DNA of 64,000 bases, from the NCBI GenBank assembly GCA_027943335.1, contig BSBK01006357.1, forward strand, positions 515,001 to 579,000, read 5' to 3'. Source of the DNA: Chamaecyparis obtusa (taxonomy: Eukaryota > Streptophyta > Pinopsida > Cupressales > Cupressaceae). The position numbers were made by a program, and so were the translations under genes. This document shows positions 12,185 to 23,730 of this stretch, piece by piece. Numbering within the stretch: position 1 is the stretch's first letter; every line of letters begins with the position of its first letter. Under the pieces are notes generated by a model. It saw only the letters and a list, made by a program, of their open reading frames with translations. It ran no database searches and had not been told where the DNA came from.

Positions 12185-13307
12185 TATTAGGATTTGGTAA
12201 CACTGAGAGGGTGGGTGAATAAGTGTTATAATAGTTAATTGAGATCTTAAAATTATGTACTTTCCTTAAGAAAAAAATAAAGATGTAATAGACAATGAAC
12301 AAGCATCCAACAAAGACAAACATAGAGGACCTCATAACACCATATTTTTTTTCAAGGAAACCCTGACCAGGGGAAAACCCCGGTGGGGATGGTACCCATA
12401 ATATTCTGCACTATGAATCTTGAAACACTATTAGGAGTTCTAGCCTTGTTAGGAGATGATTAATACAATATAGGAAGATCCCTCTTAGGGGATGTATACA
12501 ATAAGATCCATGTTAAGGAATCAACCTTGTTAAAGCTCCTAGCCTTGTTAAAGGCAAACACACCCTATTAGGGGTGTACAATAGGTGCAACAACACTTAT
12601 AACAAATCTATTGTCCAGAATACAAAGATTTATCCAAGTATCTCTAGAAGAACTCATCTTGATCACTGCTATGCCCTTTAGATGTATTCACAATTTGCAT
12701 CTAACAACATTACATCCATATTTTTTCATATTGCATCATCGCACACTTTTACAAAAGTGTCTATATATTTATACCCTGTTAGGAGTATAATTACAAAGAG
12801 AGTAGGCATTACTCTAGCTAAACACCATATTAATTCAAGTGCAATTGCATGCTTCATTAACATCCTCAGCCTCAAATCCAAGAGAGCATCCAAAAATAAG
12901 TTTCCAAATGCTCATAAAGTTGGCTTCCATGATCGCTAATATGTTATGTTGTGTTTACTGTCTTTGCATCTAATGAAATGAACATATCTCTATGATCTAT
13001 CAATACTAACATGTGCAACCTCACACATGTGTTCATTGGTGTCCTACAAACATGACATTAAGATTGCATGCCTTGATACAACTTATGTGAAGCTCGCTAA
13101 GCTTTTTTGTCAGACTGGGTTACTGAAACAGTTTGCAGACTTAGACATTTTTCACTCAATCAACGACATTCAAACATAATCACCATATCCAATATGTGTG
13201 ACCATAAAAATGATAAGTGTTACCACAGATGACAACATTCCATGCATGTACATGTTCATACATGTACAACATGTACATATTGTGCATGTGTTGACCACTT
13301 GCCAAAA
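12185..13307 (-). mobile_element. Element D 3' LTR
   Basis: It begins TATTAGGATTTGG (TG mutated to TA) and ends GCCAAAA (expected GCCAACA). It aligns with 40448-40659 followed by 60210-62327 once the insertions there are removed. It has an inverted repeat around a G-run near 12199-12227 and several CCTTGTTAGGAG-like phrases at 12425-12570. At 12998-13012 it retains the uninterrupted site that carries the TRIM in the other LTR. Confidence 0.9.
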
Positions 13308-13329
13308 ATCTCCCCCTTTGGCATTTATG
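13308..13329 (-). promoter_or_regulatory. Polypurine tract of element D
   Basis: On minus, CCAAAGGGGGAGAT immediately precedes the 3' LTR. It is the expected plus-strand priming site and fixes the element's orientation. Confidence 0.85.
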
Positions 13330-13759
13330 GCAATAGTTAGTGAAAACTGGCTAAGTGCATCATCAAAGCAAAAAAGTAAAAGGAAATATAGTGACAAAAA
13401 TGCAACACATAAAAATTCAACACATAAGATTCAAAAAATTCCCTTTATTTATGTTTGTTGTACTTCATATTACACACAAATATTTTCTCTCTTTTTCACC
13501 TCACTTGTGTCTCACTTATCTCCCCATTACAATTGTTCACTCCCCCTGACATTTTGCTCTCTTCCTCACATTACATTTTTTATTTTTCACTCTATTTCTC
13601 CCCCTTTGATATCAATGGAAAAGGGTCCCAAAATGTCAAAATTAGTGAACAAAGCAAAAAAAGATTAGAGTATATAAAATCACAGCTTAACTGTTTGGAA
13701 CACATCTTTGTAGTTGGTCTTCAAAATCTGTATATCAACATCCCATGTTTCTTTTATTT

Positions 13760-14486
13760 CCTCTGCCACCTAAATCATTCCACTAAGACTGAATGCGGCC
13801 TTGTCTGCTTCCTCTACATCAGTAGGCACTAGTTCCTAAAATGTTTTCAAGCCAAGTTGTAGATCCTCATGGGTGCTCTCCAAAACACTAATCTTTGGAG
13901 TCAAAAAGTTCTTTAATTCTACAAATCTCTTTTGAGCTATGTCTTTCTTCATCTGTAAGGTATGCATTTTATCCATGATCCTGTTAACTTCCTTATTCAT
14001 GTCCATAATTTTCTTATCTCCAAAATCTTTGGAGAGGTTCGCTAAAGCCTCTTCATTGTGTACTATGATATCTGATATACTCTTTACATGCTCATGCAAA
14101 GTCATGCAAAGTCTATAGAGATCTTGTCCATCCATAAGACATGATTTGATTTCCCTTTCAGTGGCAATCAATGTATTAAGATCACTATTGACCCCATCAA
14201 GAGTATCTTTCATCCTTAACTTCTTAAAATCATCAACAACTTTTATTCTTGTTGCATCCTCTCATTTTTCAAAATTTTTTTCTATTATACTTAGAGCATT
14301 TTCTATATTATGTACAGGATCTCCAATATCTACAGGAGGTGTGACCAAAAACTTACTCAAAAATTGTGTGGCTCGTTGAATTATCTTTGCAGTCTTGTCA
14401 GTCTTCTTGTCACTCCTTTTCCTTAGCAAAAGCAAGTACTGACCTTTGCATCAAATCTGATACATCCATGTCCTCTAGGTTAGTTG
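13760..14486 (-). pseudogene. Element D accessory frame, C-terminal part
   Basis: Continuation of the accessory frame of D after the gypsy 1 insertion at 14486/30011. The clearest open part is 14213-13836, predicted to be mostly coiled coil (Lys, Glu, Leu, Asp rich). Upstream, 14340-14214 continues the same frame with one stop. The end of the element C accessory frame aligns with it: D has LKNFLTPKISVLE where C has LRNALAPSLDILN, followed in both by a VP(S)TD phrase. The segment beside the insertion (LMQRSVLAFAKEKE) aligns with C's LIKFSILAMEKAKKK, confirming continuity across gypsy 1. Function unknown. Confidence 0.65.
14482..14486. repeat. Target duplication of gypsy 1 (left, AGTTG)
   Basis: AGTTG directly before the 5' LTR, matched exactly by 30006-30010 directly after the 3' LTR. 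Confidence 0.95.
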
Positions 14487-15521
14487 TGTATGCACCCTAA
14501 AATGGTTGCCTAGAATTTGGACCCCATTTATTAATTTATCAATTTTTCTGAATCAATGCCTTGCAACATTTTCAAATTCAAATCAAATTCTTTGATCAAA
14601 TCCTAACTAATTCCAATATTTCAATTTTCCCTAAGGTTTGATCATTTCATCAATAATTTTATTTAATTAAAAGAAATATTCCCTCTTAAATAAATAAAAT
14701 AACCTTATTTAATTGAAAAGAAATATCTCTTAAATGAAATAATTTTATTTAATTAAAATCCCTTTTAATTAAATGATTTTATCTTGTTTAAATAATATCT
14801 CCCTTTTAAATATATAATGTTATCTTATTTAATTAAAAGATAATCATTCTTTTAAATAAATAAATCCTCTTCAAGCTCTTTTGTGATGAAAAAGACAAAT
14901 AAAAGTAAATAAAAAAAAGAAAATTCCTTTTCTCTCCACACTTTTTAAAAATGAGCTTTCTTTCCTCTTTTTGCATTTATCCCACATTTCTCTTGGAGAT
15001 GCATTCTCTTCCACAGTTTCTTATATAAGGAGCCCTCTCCTTCTCATTTGACATCCAGAATTTTCACACTATTGTTATGTTGCAGGTTTTCTGAGAGGCT
15101 TTGGAGCTTTGGAGATCACATAGCATTTAGCTTGCATATTTACATATAGATTAACATTCATAGCATCTTAGATTAGTTTCCTTCATCATTTTATCTTAAA
15201 TCTTCACATAGATTAATTAGCAAAAGAGGGAAAAACTTGCATTTCAATAGAGTAGTTTATTTCTTGCATTGCAATCATCTAGATTAGCTTCATCTACATG
15301 CAATAACTTGAAGGTCAATGGGGATTATCACTCTTGCTTCTCATCCTTAAATCTCTCATTTCTTGGTGTACTTGCATGGGTTTAACTTGGTCAATCTGAG
15401 GGCCTCATAAACAATCCCTACACTCCACGAATAGAGAGTTGTGAATCGCTATTTGAGACCTCACTATTGAGTGTTCTTGGATGTAATGATTCACAGAAGT
15501 GTGAGACATTTGTAGCACACA
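14487..15521 (+). mobile_element. Gypsy 1 5' LTR
   Basis: TG...CA ends, 1035 bp. A very AT-rich block with repeated TTTAATTAAA motifs lies at 14640-14860. A TATATAAGG box at 15022-15030 followed by CCCTCTCC is a good core promoter candidate, also kept in the 3' LTR near 29506. Confidence 0.93.
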
Positions 15522-15525
15522 TTTT

Positions 15526-15543
15526 TGGCACCCACCGTGGGGC
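15526..15543 (+). promoter_or_regulatory. Gypsy 1 primer binding site
   Basis: TGGCACCCACCGTGGGGC starts four bases after the LTR end. It has the TGG start and GC-rich form of a tRNA 3' end complement. I do not assign the tRNA species. It differs from the tRNA-Asp-type site of gypsy 2. Confidence 0.75.
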
Positions 15544-17927
15544 TTTGAGCCTCATTCTCTTCATTTTTATCAAGTTTTGTATATCTTCTGCATCACTTTT
15601 TCATCAATTTTGCGCAAACAGGAGAAACGCCGCCTACAAGAAATCTGACGATGCATGTGCACATTCTATTCATGCTTGTGCACATTTTGCTCATGCCTGT
15701 GCACATTTTGTTCACACCTATGCACATTCTGTTCATGCCTGTGCACATTTTGTTCACGCCTGTGCACATTTTGTTCATGCCTGTGCACATTCTATTCACG
15801 CCTATGCACATTTTGATCACGCCTATGCACATTTTGATCACACCTATGCACATTTTGATTACGCCTAGAAATTATTTATTTAAGCTTACAATCTGTTAAC
15901 TGACGTGTATTAGCTGTTAAATGCCACCTAAAATTTTTTGCTAAATTCCATGACAGCAGAGACACAGAATTTGCAGATTTGTAATTTTAGATTATTGATT
16001 TCTAACACTTACAGTTTGATGTTGATTTGTCTTGATTTTGTACTTTTGGATGTGTGCTAAATTCTGGATTGTAGATCTTTGGACCTAAGGTGAGTTACTA
16101 CAATCTCTATAACACTTGGTTTTGGGCAAAAAATTAATCTCTTGTGTGTTTGGCTTGAGTGATTTATCACTTTCATAAACCACATTTTGATTTTGGACTT
16201 TAAAAAGAATATAGATTCATTTCTTGCATAAGTGTTCTACATAGATAAGTAGGCCCTATTAACACTATTCGTGGTTCTTGAGAGAGTGGGTTTCCAACAA
16301 AACTCTTCTCAACGAGAGAACCCTTGTAGGTAGGGAGGTTACTAGAATTGTCTTTGCGTTCTACTAGATTTGTAGTCATTGAATTTTTGATTGATGCATT
16401 CTCTCTCCAGAGAGGTGGATAGATCATGAGTTACTGACATTACAAATCTTGGCAAGATAGTTTTAGTCTTAGCCTGTCGGAATGAATCTGTCTTCTATGT
16501 TTGGGTGAAGAGAAAAGGATAGAGGATTATGCTCTACTCCCTTTTTGGGTAGTAACAAAAACTCAAACCCTTGGATCTCAGCCAAGTCCCCATGTGGTCC
16601 TTGTTGTGAGTCACCTTTTAGAGAGGGTTAACCATAGTGGACATTCCCTTCATTGGGTAAACCACATTGACGGAACCTCAAGCTGTAATAGCCACTTTTG
16701 TCATGGTAGTGACAACCACTATACAAATGTCCTTGTGGAAGAAATCTCCATGGGTACAGTTTCTTGATGGGCTGTCAGATCTCCTCAGCATCTCCAATTG
16801 ATTAATTTCTCAGAATGTGTCAAAACCCCGGTACACCTGGATTGGAGTTTGCCTTCTTGAAATTGTAAAATTTGTAGAGTCAAGGCATTATTAAAAACCA
16901 TAGTGCAGCCAAATTTTTCTTTTTAGGACTATGTGTGTGATTGGAAAAACATTTTGGAGAATATACACAACTAGTATCCTTAAGGAATAGCATACTAAGT
17001 CACTATTCATGTTCATGAGCAAGGTTGCTTTGTCCCTTGCTCATTGTTTGAAGAGGTTTGCTTGTTGAAACTCCATGGTTGTTCTATGTGCTTGATAAAT
17101 GCTGGAAATCTATTGATATGCTTGTTAAAACTTTTAAAATGAACAAAAAAACTAAGTTCCTGAGTTTACAAACTTGCTGATTAAGCGGCTTTTGCCAGAT
17201 TCTATCGTACTGCTTACTGGAAACTATCACACAAAACCTTTTTGTTGTCTCACTGATGTCTACAGTACAAAGCTACTTAGTGTCATTTTTAGTCCTCCTT
17301 AGTTGATCCAGATCAGATCAGGCTACTCACCCTACTGTTGGAAACCTATTTTCACTTGAGATTATTGTGTTTTTGACCTCTTGAATTAGTGACCTTTGAT
17401 TTTACAAGTAACCTTGCTTGAAATCAGTAAGTCAGGAATCATCCTTGTTGAGTAGATACACCTTTAGATTCTTTGATAACATACTTGGAGAGTCTTGGTA
17501 GTCTTTTGTCCAATTCACTTCAACCCAAAGTCAATTTCAATCAGATATAACTTGGTTAAGATCATCCTCCTAATCCACATGTGCTAGGATACTTATCCGT
17601 TGATTGGGCACCTCTGTGGTAGTGTTGACTTACTCCTTTTACAATTTTCTATCTCACCATCTCTCTTTTGGATAATCAAAAACTTTTACTATCCTAGTCT
17701 GATACCAACATTTCTTAGGGTCATCTTATCACCGAGTGCTTTTTCCTTTCATGTTAGTTACGACAAGGTATCAAGTGAGTCAAGGGAAATGACCTCCGGT
17801 TGTCTTTAATCAATTACCCCTAGTCCAAAATCATCAAAAACATAAGGGAAAGGAACCTATATTTGACCAATCACCTAGGAGCAAGTCTACTGAGTTGAGG
17901 ACCCCCTTAGCATCTTCTCATTCAGGT
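15544..17927 (+). other. Gypsy 1 untranslated leader
   Basis: About 2.4 kb between the primer site and gag, long but usual for giant Tat-like elements. Apart from the 21-bp array (15652-15861) I see no protein-like frame; short open stretches such as 16501-16767 have no recognisable motif. It probably contains packaging and dimerisation signals, which cannot be located by reading. Confidence 0.6.
15652..15861 (+). repeat. 21-bp tandem array, ten units
   Basis: Ten contiguous units of 21 bp with consensus near TGCCTGTGCACATTTTGTTCA. Early units keep the palindrome TGTGCACA; the last three shift to CCTATGCACATTTTGATCA. Because 21 is a multiple of three, several frames stay open across the array, the plus frame giving a seven-residue His/Ala/Cys repeat. 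It lies in the leader, so translation is doubtful. Confidence 0.95.
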
Positions 17928-20150
17928 ATGGATATGAGTTATACCATGACTCGGTGGGAGAGGGAGGCTATGGATAAAAACCTTGATGACCTCTACAAAA
18001 GACACAGAGACAACATTCTATTTAGTAATTCCTCTCATGATGCTCAACCTGGTTCACCCCCCATCAATACTAGGTACTTAAATGCACATCAAAGAGTTGA
18101 AAGGCATGAGAGACGAGCTCACCCAGAACAATGGTCACAACACAAAGACCAAGATAATGAACCTTGTGATGCTCATGTCAATGCAACGTATACCAATGAC
18201 TTGTTCAAACAATCAAGACCAAAATCACCACTTCAAACAACCTCAAGGTATACAAGTGAAAGGCTTAAAAGGATTGAGCGCGAGAAGAAAGCCTTTCTAG
18301 ATGAGCAAGCTGCTAAGAAAGAAAAGTTTAGACAACTTGAGGAGGAGAGACAAGATTTGTTAGAATTGGAAAGGAAAGCCTCTCAAGAAGAGCAAGATAG
18401 GCTTTTAGCCCAACAACTTAATACCCAATTTAACAATAGGGGTGCCAATAGTGGCAACAAATCTCCTTCCTCCACTCCTTCTAGAACACCATGTAGTAGA
18501 AGGCATTCAAGAACCCCTTCAAGATCTCCTAGTCCTAGAGGAAGAATGACCTCACAACATGCTCATTATAGGAGACAAACACCTCCTAGACACTTGAGGC
18601 AGGCTTCACAGTGTGCTCATCATAGTTCCCAACATGGGGACAATAGCTCAGACTTTGACCTTAATTCTCAAGACTTCATGAGAATGCAGCAAGAGCTGCT
18701 CTTCCAATAGTATGTGGAGAAGTACTTGGAATAGAACAAAGATAAGTTCCTCGAAAGTCTAATCAACAAGGGTGCAAGAGTCCCTTATAATTTTGATGTG
18801 GATAACAAAATTAAGAAACAAAGTCCATCACAAGAAGAAGAAATTAGACAAATGAAGAAAATGATGGAGAAATTTTTGGCACCTAAGAGTTCATTCTCAC
18901 TAGACTTGATTTGTCCTAATCCTTTCGACAAGAGTGTGAGCATGAAGGATTTTCCCAGAAGGGTTGAACTCCCTCAGTATGAAAAATATGATAGTAGTGG
19001 TGATGCACATGATCATGTGTGCCAATTTTACACTATGAGCTTTGAGTTTCACCAAGATGATTCCTATCTGATGAGGTTATTCCCAAGAAGTCTTAAGGGG
19101 CAAGCAATGGAATGGTTTACCAACATAACTCCCCCTGTCAAGACTTTTAAAGAGCTTTTTCATAGATTTGTTCAATACTTTGCATACAATCTTTCTAGAT
19201 CTGTCACTATGTTGGACCTATGCTACCTAAAGCAAAACCAAGGATAACCCTTTGTCTCATTCTTACAAAGGTGGAGGCGGCAGTGCTCTCGTTATCCTAG
19301 GATCATTCATGAAGATGAGAAAATTGACATCCTTGTCTATAACTTAGTACCTGAAATGCAGTATGAGGTTCGAAAGATGATCTTCAATTCCTTCGATAAC
19401 ATGGTCGACACCGTATGCAGAATTGAGGATGTTTTAAAAGAGCAAGGAATTTTGACTAGACATGGCAACAATAACAACAATGGTCAAAATGATAATAATT
19501 CCAACAAGGATAAAGGGAATAATGTGCATTGGAAAAAAAACAAACAAGTGGTCAACAATGGAGTTATGGACTCTCCCCAACCTAAGGATCAAGGTGTCCT
19601 CCACTTGTCCAGTGCAATTGAAGCTATGAAGCTCAATGCACCTCCTCAACAAGAGAGCATGCCAAGGTATCAAGATAAGCCCAAGAAGGAAAAATGTCAA
19701 TTTGCCAAACTTGGTGACTCATATGAGGATGTTTTCAAAACACTCATTGCCAACAATCTTGTGCATCCACAAGATCCCACAAAGCATTACATACCAGATA
19801 TTAAGCCACATTGGTGGGATGAGAAAGCTTTCTGCAAGTTTCATAATGGCATTGGGCATACCATTGAGAATTTTTGGAAACTCAAGAAAATTATCCAAGA
19901 TCTCATTGAAAATGGAAAGCTTAAGGTGGATGGCCTGAACAACAATGCTGATCACAAAGCATTTAAAGAGTCGTTGCCTAAGTATGAGAAGGGGGAAACC
20001 TCTAAAACCAAGGATGACAAGGCTGCAATTAACTACACCTACACAGCTGTAGAAAATGTGGTCAACATGCTCGAAGTTGTGGAGGAAAGTGTCAACATGA
20101 CATGGAACAAGGATCCCTATGGTTATGACTCCTGTGCGAACTCTCCCCCT
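17928..20150 (+). pseudogene. Gypsy 1 gag
   Basis: Structural protein of the virus-like particle. The first ATG in the frame is at 17928; the frame runs to 20150 where the solo LTR interrupts it. The N-terminal third is charged, with a Glu/Lys/Arg-rich coiled-coil stretch (18240-18420) and a Ser/Arg/Pro-rich segment (18450-18600). The capsid-like domain (about 18930-19440) has GQAMEWFTNI and WRRQCSRYP. A zinc-knuckle-like motif at about 19830-19890 reads CKFHNGIGHTIENF, with the last Cys replaced by Phe. In-frame stops occur near 18709, 18733 and 19244, with no frameshift seen. Removing the 1333-bp insertion would bring the pol frame into phase. Confidence 0.88.
20146..20150. repeat. Target duplication of the nested solo LTR (CCCCT, left)
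   Basis: CCCCT directly before TGTAATACCCC and again directly after CACACACA at 21479-21483. Counting in the C-rich stretch leaves one base of uncertainty on the right. Confidence 0.8.
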
Positions 20151-21478
20151 TGTAATACCCCAAAAATGGGCTATAAGTTCATTAATCTTCTATATCTACA
20201 AATCGAATGAAATCAACATCGAAGTCCTAATCTAAGGCACATCTAAACATCATCGAACAATAATTGATTATCTTAAATTCTACATCAGGGAATATTCCTA
20301 GTAATATTCCTAATCATCATAATTATCTTTAATTTTATAATTATTTGGCAATAAATCACATTTATCCTAAAGTTTGATTAATTGAATATTTTTATATTTA
20401 ATTAATTAGATTTAATATTTGCCACTTAATTGTGTAATTAAATTTAATTCTATCTATTATTAATTGTATTATTTAATTTTGACAATAAATCTAATATCAT
20501 ATGAATAATTGATTAAATTCTTATTTAATTAATTAAAGCAAGTTGTCATTATTTAATAATATAGTTTTTAATAAAGTTTTGATTAAATAATTGATTAACC
20601 CATAAATCAATTGTTTTATTTTTAAGAGTAGTTAAGATGAGAATAAATCACTTTATTTATTTATTAAATCATAATTATCCATGTGCACATTCAAGGACCA
20701 GTTAAACTCAAATTGGAAAATCAATGCAAGTTGTTAGCTTTTTGAAACTCAACATCTTTTTGAGTTTTAAAGTTGATCTAAACTTCTAATTCGAGTTGAA
20801 CCATGCTTTTGCATGATTTTTGTGACTTAATTATCTTTATTTAAAAATAACTCAAAAATCAACTTGAGTTATTTGAGTGATTTATGGCTTTTTCTCATGC
20901 ACCTCCAAAGCCCTAGATTTTTATAAAATCAAGGCTTCAGCTCATCTCAAATCATCTCATAATTTTGCAAGCTTACTTTGCCAAAGTCATCTATGAATTG
21001 CACAACTATTTTGAAGAATTGGAATTTGGAGAATCAAAGCTTATTGCGAATCAAGGCTATTGTGAGATCAATTTATTTTTTTTTACATTCATTTAGATTC
21101 ATATTTCATATCATTTCTAGTTTTGAGCATTGCATATCATTTAGCATAGATTCATATCATTGTTAGATAGATTTCATATCAGTTTTCATAGCATAGATTC
21201 ATATCAGTTTTTCATTATTATTGCATAGAAAATCAAAAAAATATAGATTAATTGCATTCATATTTCATATCAATTTTGCATTAAAATCCTTCATTTAGGT
21301 GTCATCTAGGTCACTGATCTCGATAACAATCTGAGAACATTAATCTCGCACCTACTAGAAGGCAGTAAATCGCTTGGTTAAATTAGATTTCAATTTTGTA
21401 CGATTTTGATTATAGCTAACATCTAATGTTTTACTGAAGTGTTGTGTCTATAGATTAGGTACAATTTTCACACACACA
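20151..21478. mobile_element. Solo LTR nested in gypsy 1 gag-pol
   Basis: It starts TGTAATACCCC and ends TTTCACACACA, 1328 bp, flanked by CCCCT duplications, with no primer site, polypurine tract or coding sequence. The gag codons before and the pol codons after it fit together without the insert. Composition is extremely AT-rich with repeated TTAATTAATT-type runs and several TTCATATCA phrases near 21100-21270. No second copy is in the window, so the family is unnamed. It arose by insertion of a full element followed by LTR-LTR recombination. Confidence 0.85.
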
Positions 21479-21483
21479 CCCCT

Positions 21484-23730
21484 ACCTTTGATGAAGAACC
21501 TGTTGTGGTGCTAAGGGGTCCTCACTCTAGGATGTCATCCCAAGCTCTTAATGCTGTCACAAGAAGTCAAGGCCTTGTTGTCATTAGGGGGCCCAGTTTA
21601 GGTCAGCCCAATAAACCAAAGCCAATGGTATCCAAGAATACCACCATAAAGCTAGCTGTCAACCCCAAACTAAATTATAATCTTGCTGATCAATTACAGA
21701 GAGCCCCGGCTTAGATCTCAATCTTGGAACTTTTGGAGTTGTCCCCAAGACACAAATAGGTCCTTGAGGATGCTTTGTGCACAACCAATGTTCCCAACAA
21801 TTTAGATGTTGACCAATTCCAAGGCATGGTTAATCATATTACCAGTCCTCATTACCTTACATTCTCAGAAGATGATGATAAAGCCTTGAATCACCCACAT
21901 AATCTGGCCCTTCACATTGAAGTCATGATTCAAAAAACCCATGTCAGGCGTGTGTTGATAGATGGAGGTGATGGGCTCAATATTTGTTCTTTGAGTCTAT
22001 TAAAAACTTTGGGCTATTCTAAGGAAGTGATCAATACTAGAAAGAAGATCACTATAAAAGTCTATGATGAGGCAGAAAGGAGTTACAAGGGGTTGGCTAT
22101 TCTTCCTGTCAAGATTGGCCCCATTGAGAAAGACATTTTGTTCCAAATTGTTGATGCTGGTCCTTTGGCATACAATATCTTCTTTGGTAGGCCCTGGATC
22201 CATGAGATGCAAGAAGTGCCATCCACCTACCACCAGTGTTTTAAGTTTCCCTACAATGGAGTAGAATTTTTTATACCTGGGGATAGAACCTTATCTGTCA
22301 ACTTCATTTCAGCAGGGACCCATGTTCCCCTCAATAGATAGGTAGAGGATTTCAATGCAACTCTAGCACAGTGCAAATATAAGTTCAAATCAATAGACCT
22401 TGGTATGGGGGGATACCAACTTAACTCCTTTACAAAGATGCCCATTTCCTGTAGGTCTTATGGTAAGCCTTCTCAAGAGATGAGACTCTCTTCTTCGGCC
22501 ATGACTTTGTTTGACACATTTTTTGAGCCTTCAGTGCCTATCCAGGATGAGAAAGAAGTAGCTATTAAAGATTGGATCTACAAAGAGGAGAAGTATATGC
22601 ATAATGAGAACTTCTCTCCTTCTCCTAAGGCTTATGGGAGAGGATATATGTTGGTCAAACAAATGGGCTATCTTGGACATGGCCCTCTCAGTCACAGATT
22701 AGACACTAGAGCTGAACCTCTCAATCATGCCCTTTTTGGACATAGGTCTAAGAAGATGGTTGGCCTAGGTTTTCTTAATAATAACAAGAATATTGTTCCT
22801 ATCCTTGATGAGTCAGATAGTGAGAATGAATCATAGTACATACCAAATTTGACAAATTAGCAAGACATGTGTGACGATTGGATCCCTTCTACTAGTCTCC
22901 TTTGGGGAGATTCAAATAATCCAACCACTCATGAAATAGTTGCAAGCATAGAAAAAGATGGCTCAGCCATAGAAGCAAGAGAGGGTGTTACCCTTCATGA
23001 CATCAAAGCTTCTACATCATGGTGTCCCAAGCCTTTCTGGTGTAAACATCCTAGCTGGGATTCAGAAATAGACTCACATGAGTATGAATGGGACTCTCTC
23101 TCTAATTGTTCCACAATTGACATGGGTGTTGATGTCATCCATTCCTATAGTTCTCAACTTGAGTTAGCTAATGAGTCATGTGTAGGGCTAGAGGATTGGA
23201 ACCCACGTGTTGCATTAGTGGATGATTCTTCACTTGTTAGGCTGAATCCTAATTTGGGTAACTTAGAAGAATACTTGACAAAATCTAACTCTGCGATCAC
23301 CAGAGATGATACCATCCACATTCACAATATTGAACTAGTCATTGACCTACCCCTTGCCAATCCTCACTTAATTGATTGGTCTCAATGCTACCAAGAGCCT
23401 CAGCTTTTAACTTTCTAGAATGACTATGAGATAACATGTTACCTAAATGCTATTGAACCCATAATCTCTTCCACCAGTGAATCGGCTACCAGCATGACTG
23501 AACCAGACATCAAGTACCTCAGTCAAAAAATAAAGAGAAAAGAAAATAAAAATAATAGGAGTTCTGATGGCGAAAACCACTATGTGGCAGTGTCAGAACT
23601 AAAAAAAGTAAAAATAAATGATGTATCCAAAGGTGAAAACCTCTCAGAGGTGCCTACGGATGAGGTACTTGATCGTGTCCCCAGCTATTTTTAGGACAGA
23701 TCGTCAGTGCTTGTTGAGCCTACATAGTCA
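21484..23730 (+). pseudogene. Gypsy 1 protease and spacer with G-patch
   Basis: Continues the gag-pol frame after the solo LTR. The aspartic protease lies at about 21900-22260: the active-site phrase is VLIDGGDGLN (about 21951-21980) and a NIFFGRPWI segment near 22170 is the conserved C-terminal part. At about 22630-22730 is a G-patch-like segment (GRGYMLVKQMGYLGHG), as reported in some gypsy elements, which may bind RNA. The rest to 23730 is an acidic spacer of unknown role. Stops in frame include 21712, 22339, 22834, 22858, 23416, 23692 and 23727; no frameshift was found. Confidence 0.85.

Noticed and set aside
13198..13832. Plus-strand proteins of 125-156 residues
   Set aside because: They run antisense across the D LTR, its polypurine tract and the accessory frame; no motif.
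15652..15861. Possible CRISPR-like array
   Set aside because: Units are contiguous with no spacers and lie inside a plant retrotransposon leader; it is a simple tandem repeat.
15467..15868. His/Cys-rich protein of 133 residues
   Set aside because: Open only because of the 21-bp repeat; overlaps the LTR end and primer site and has no upstream start context.
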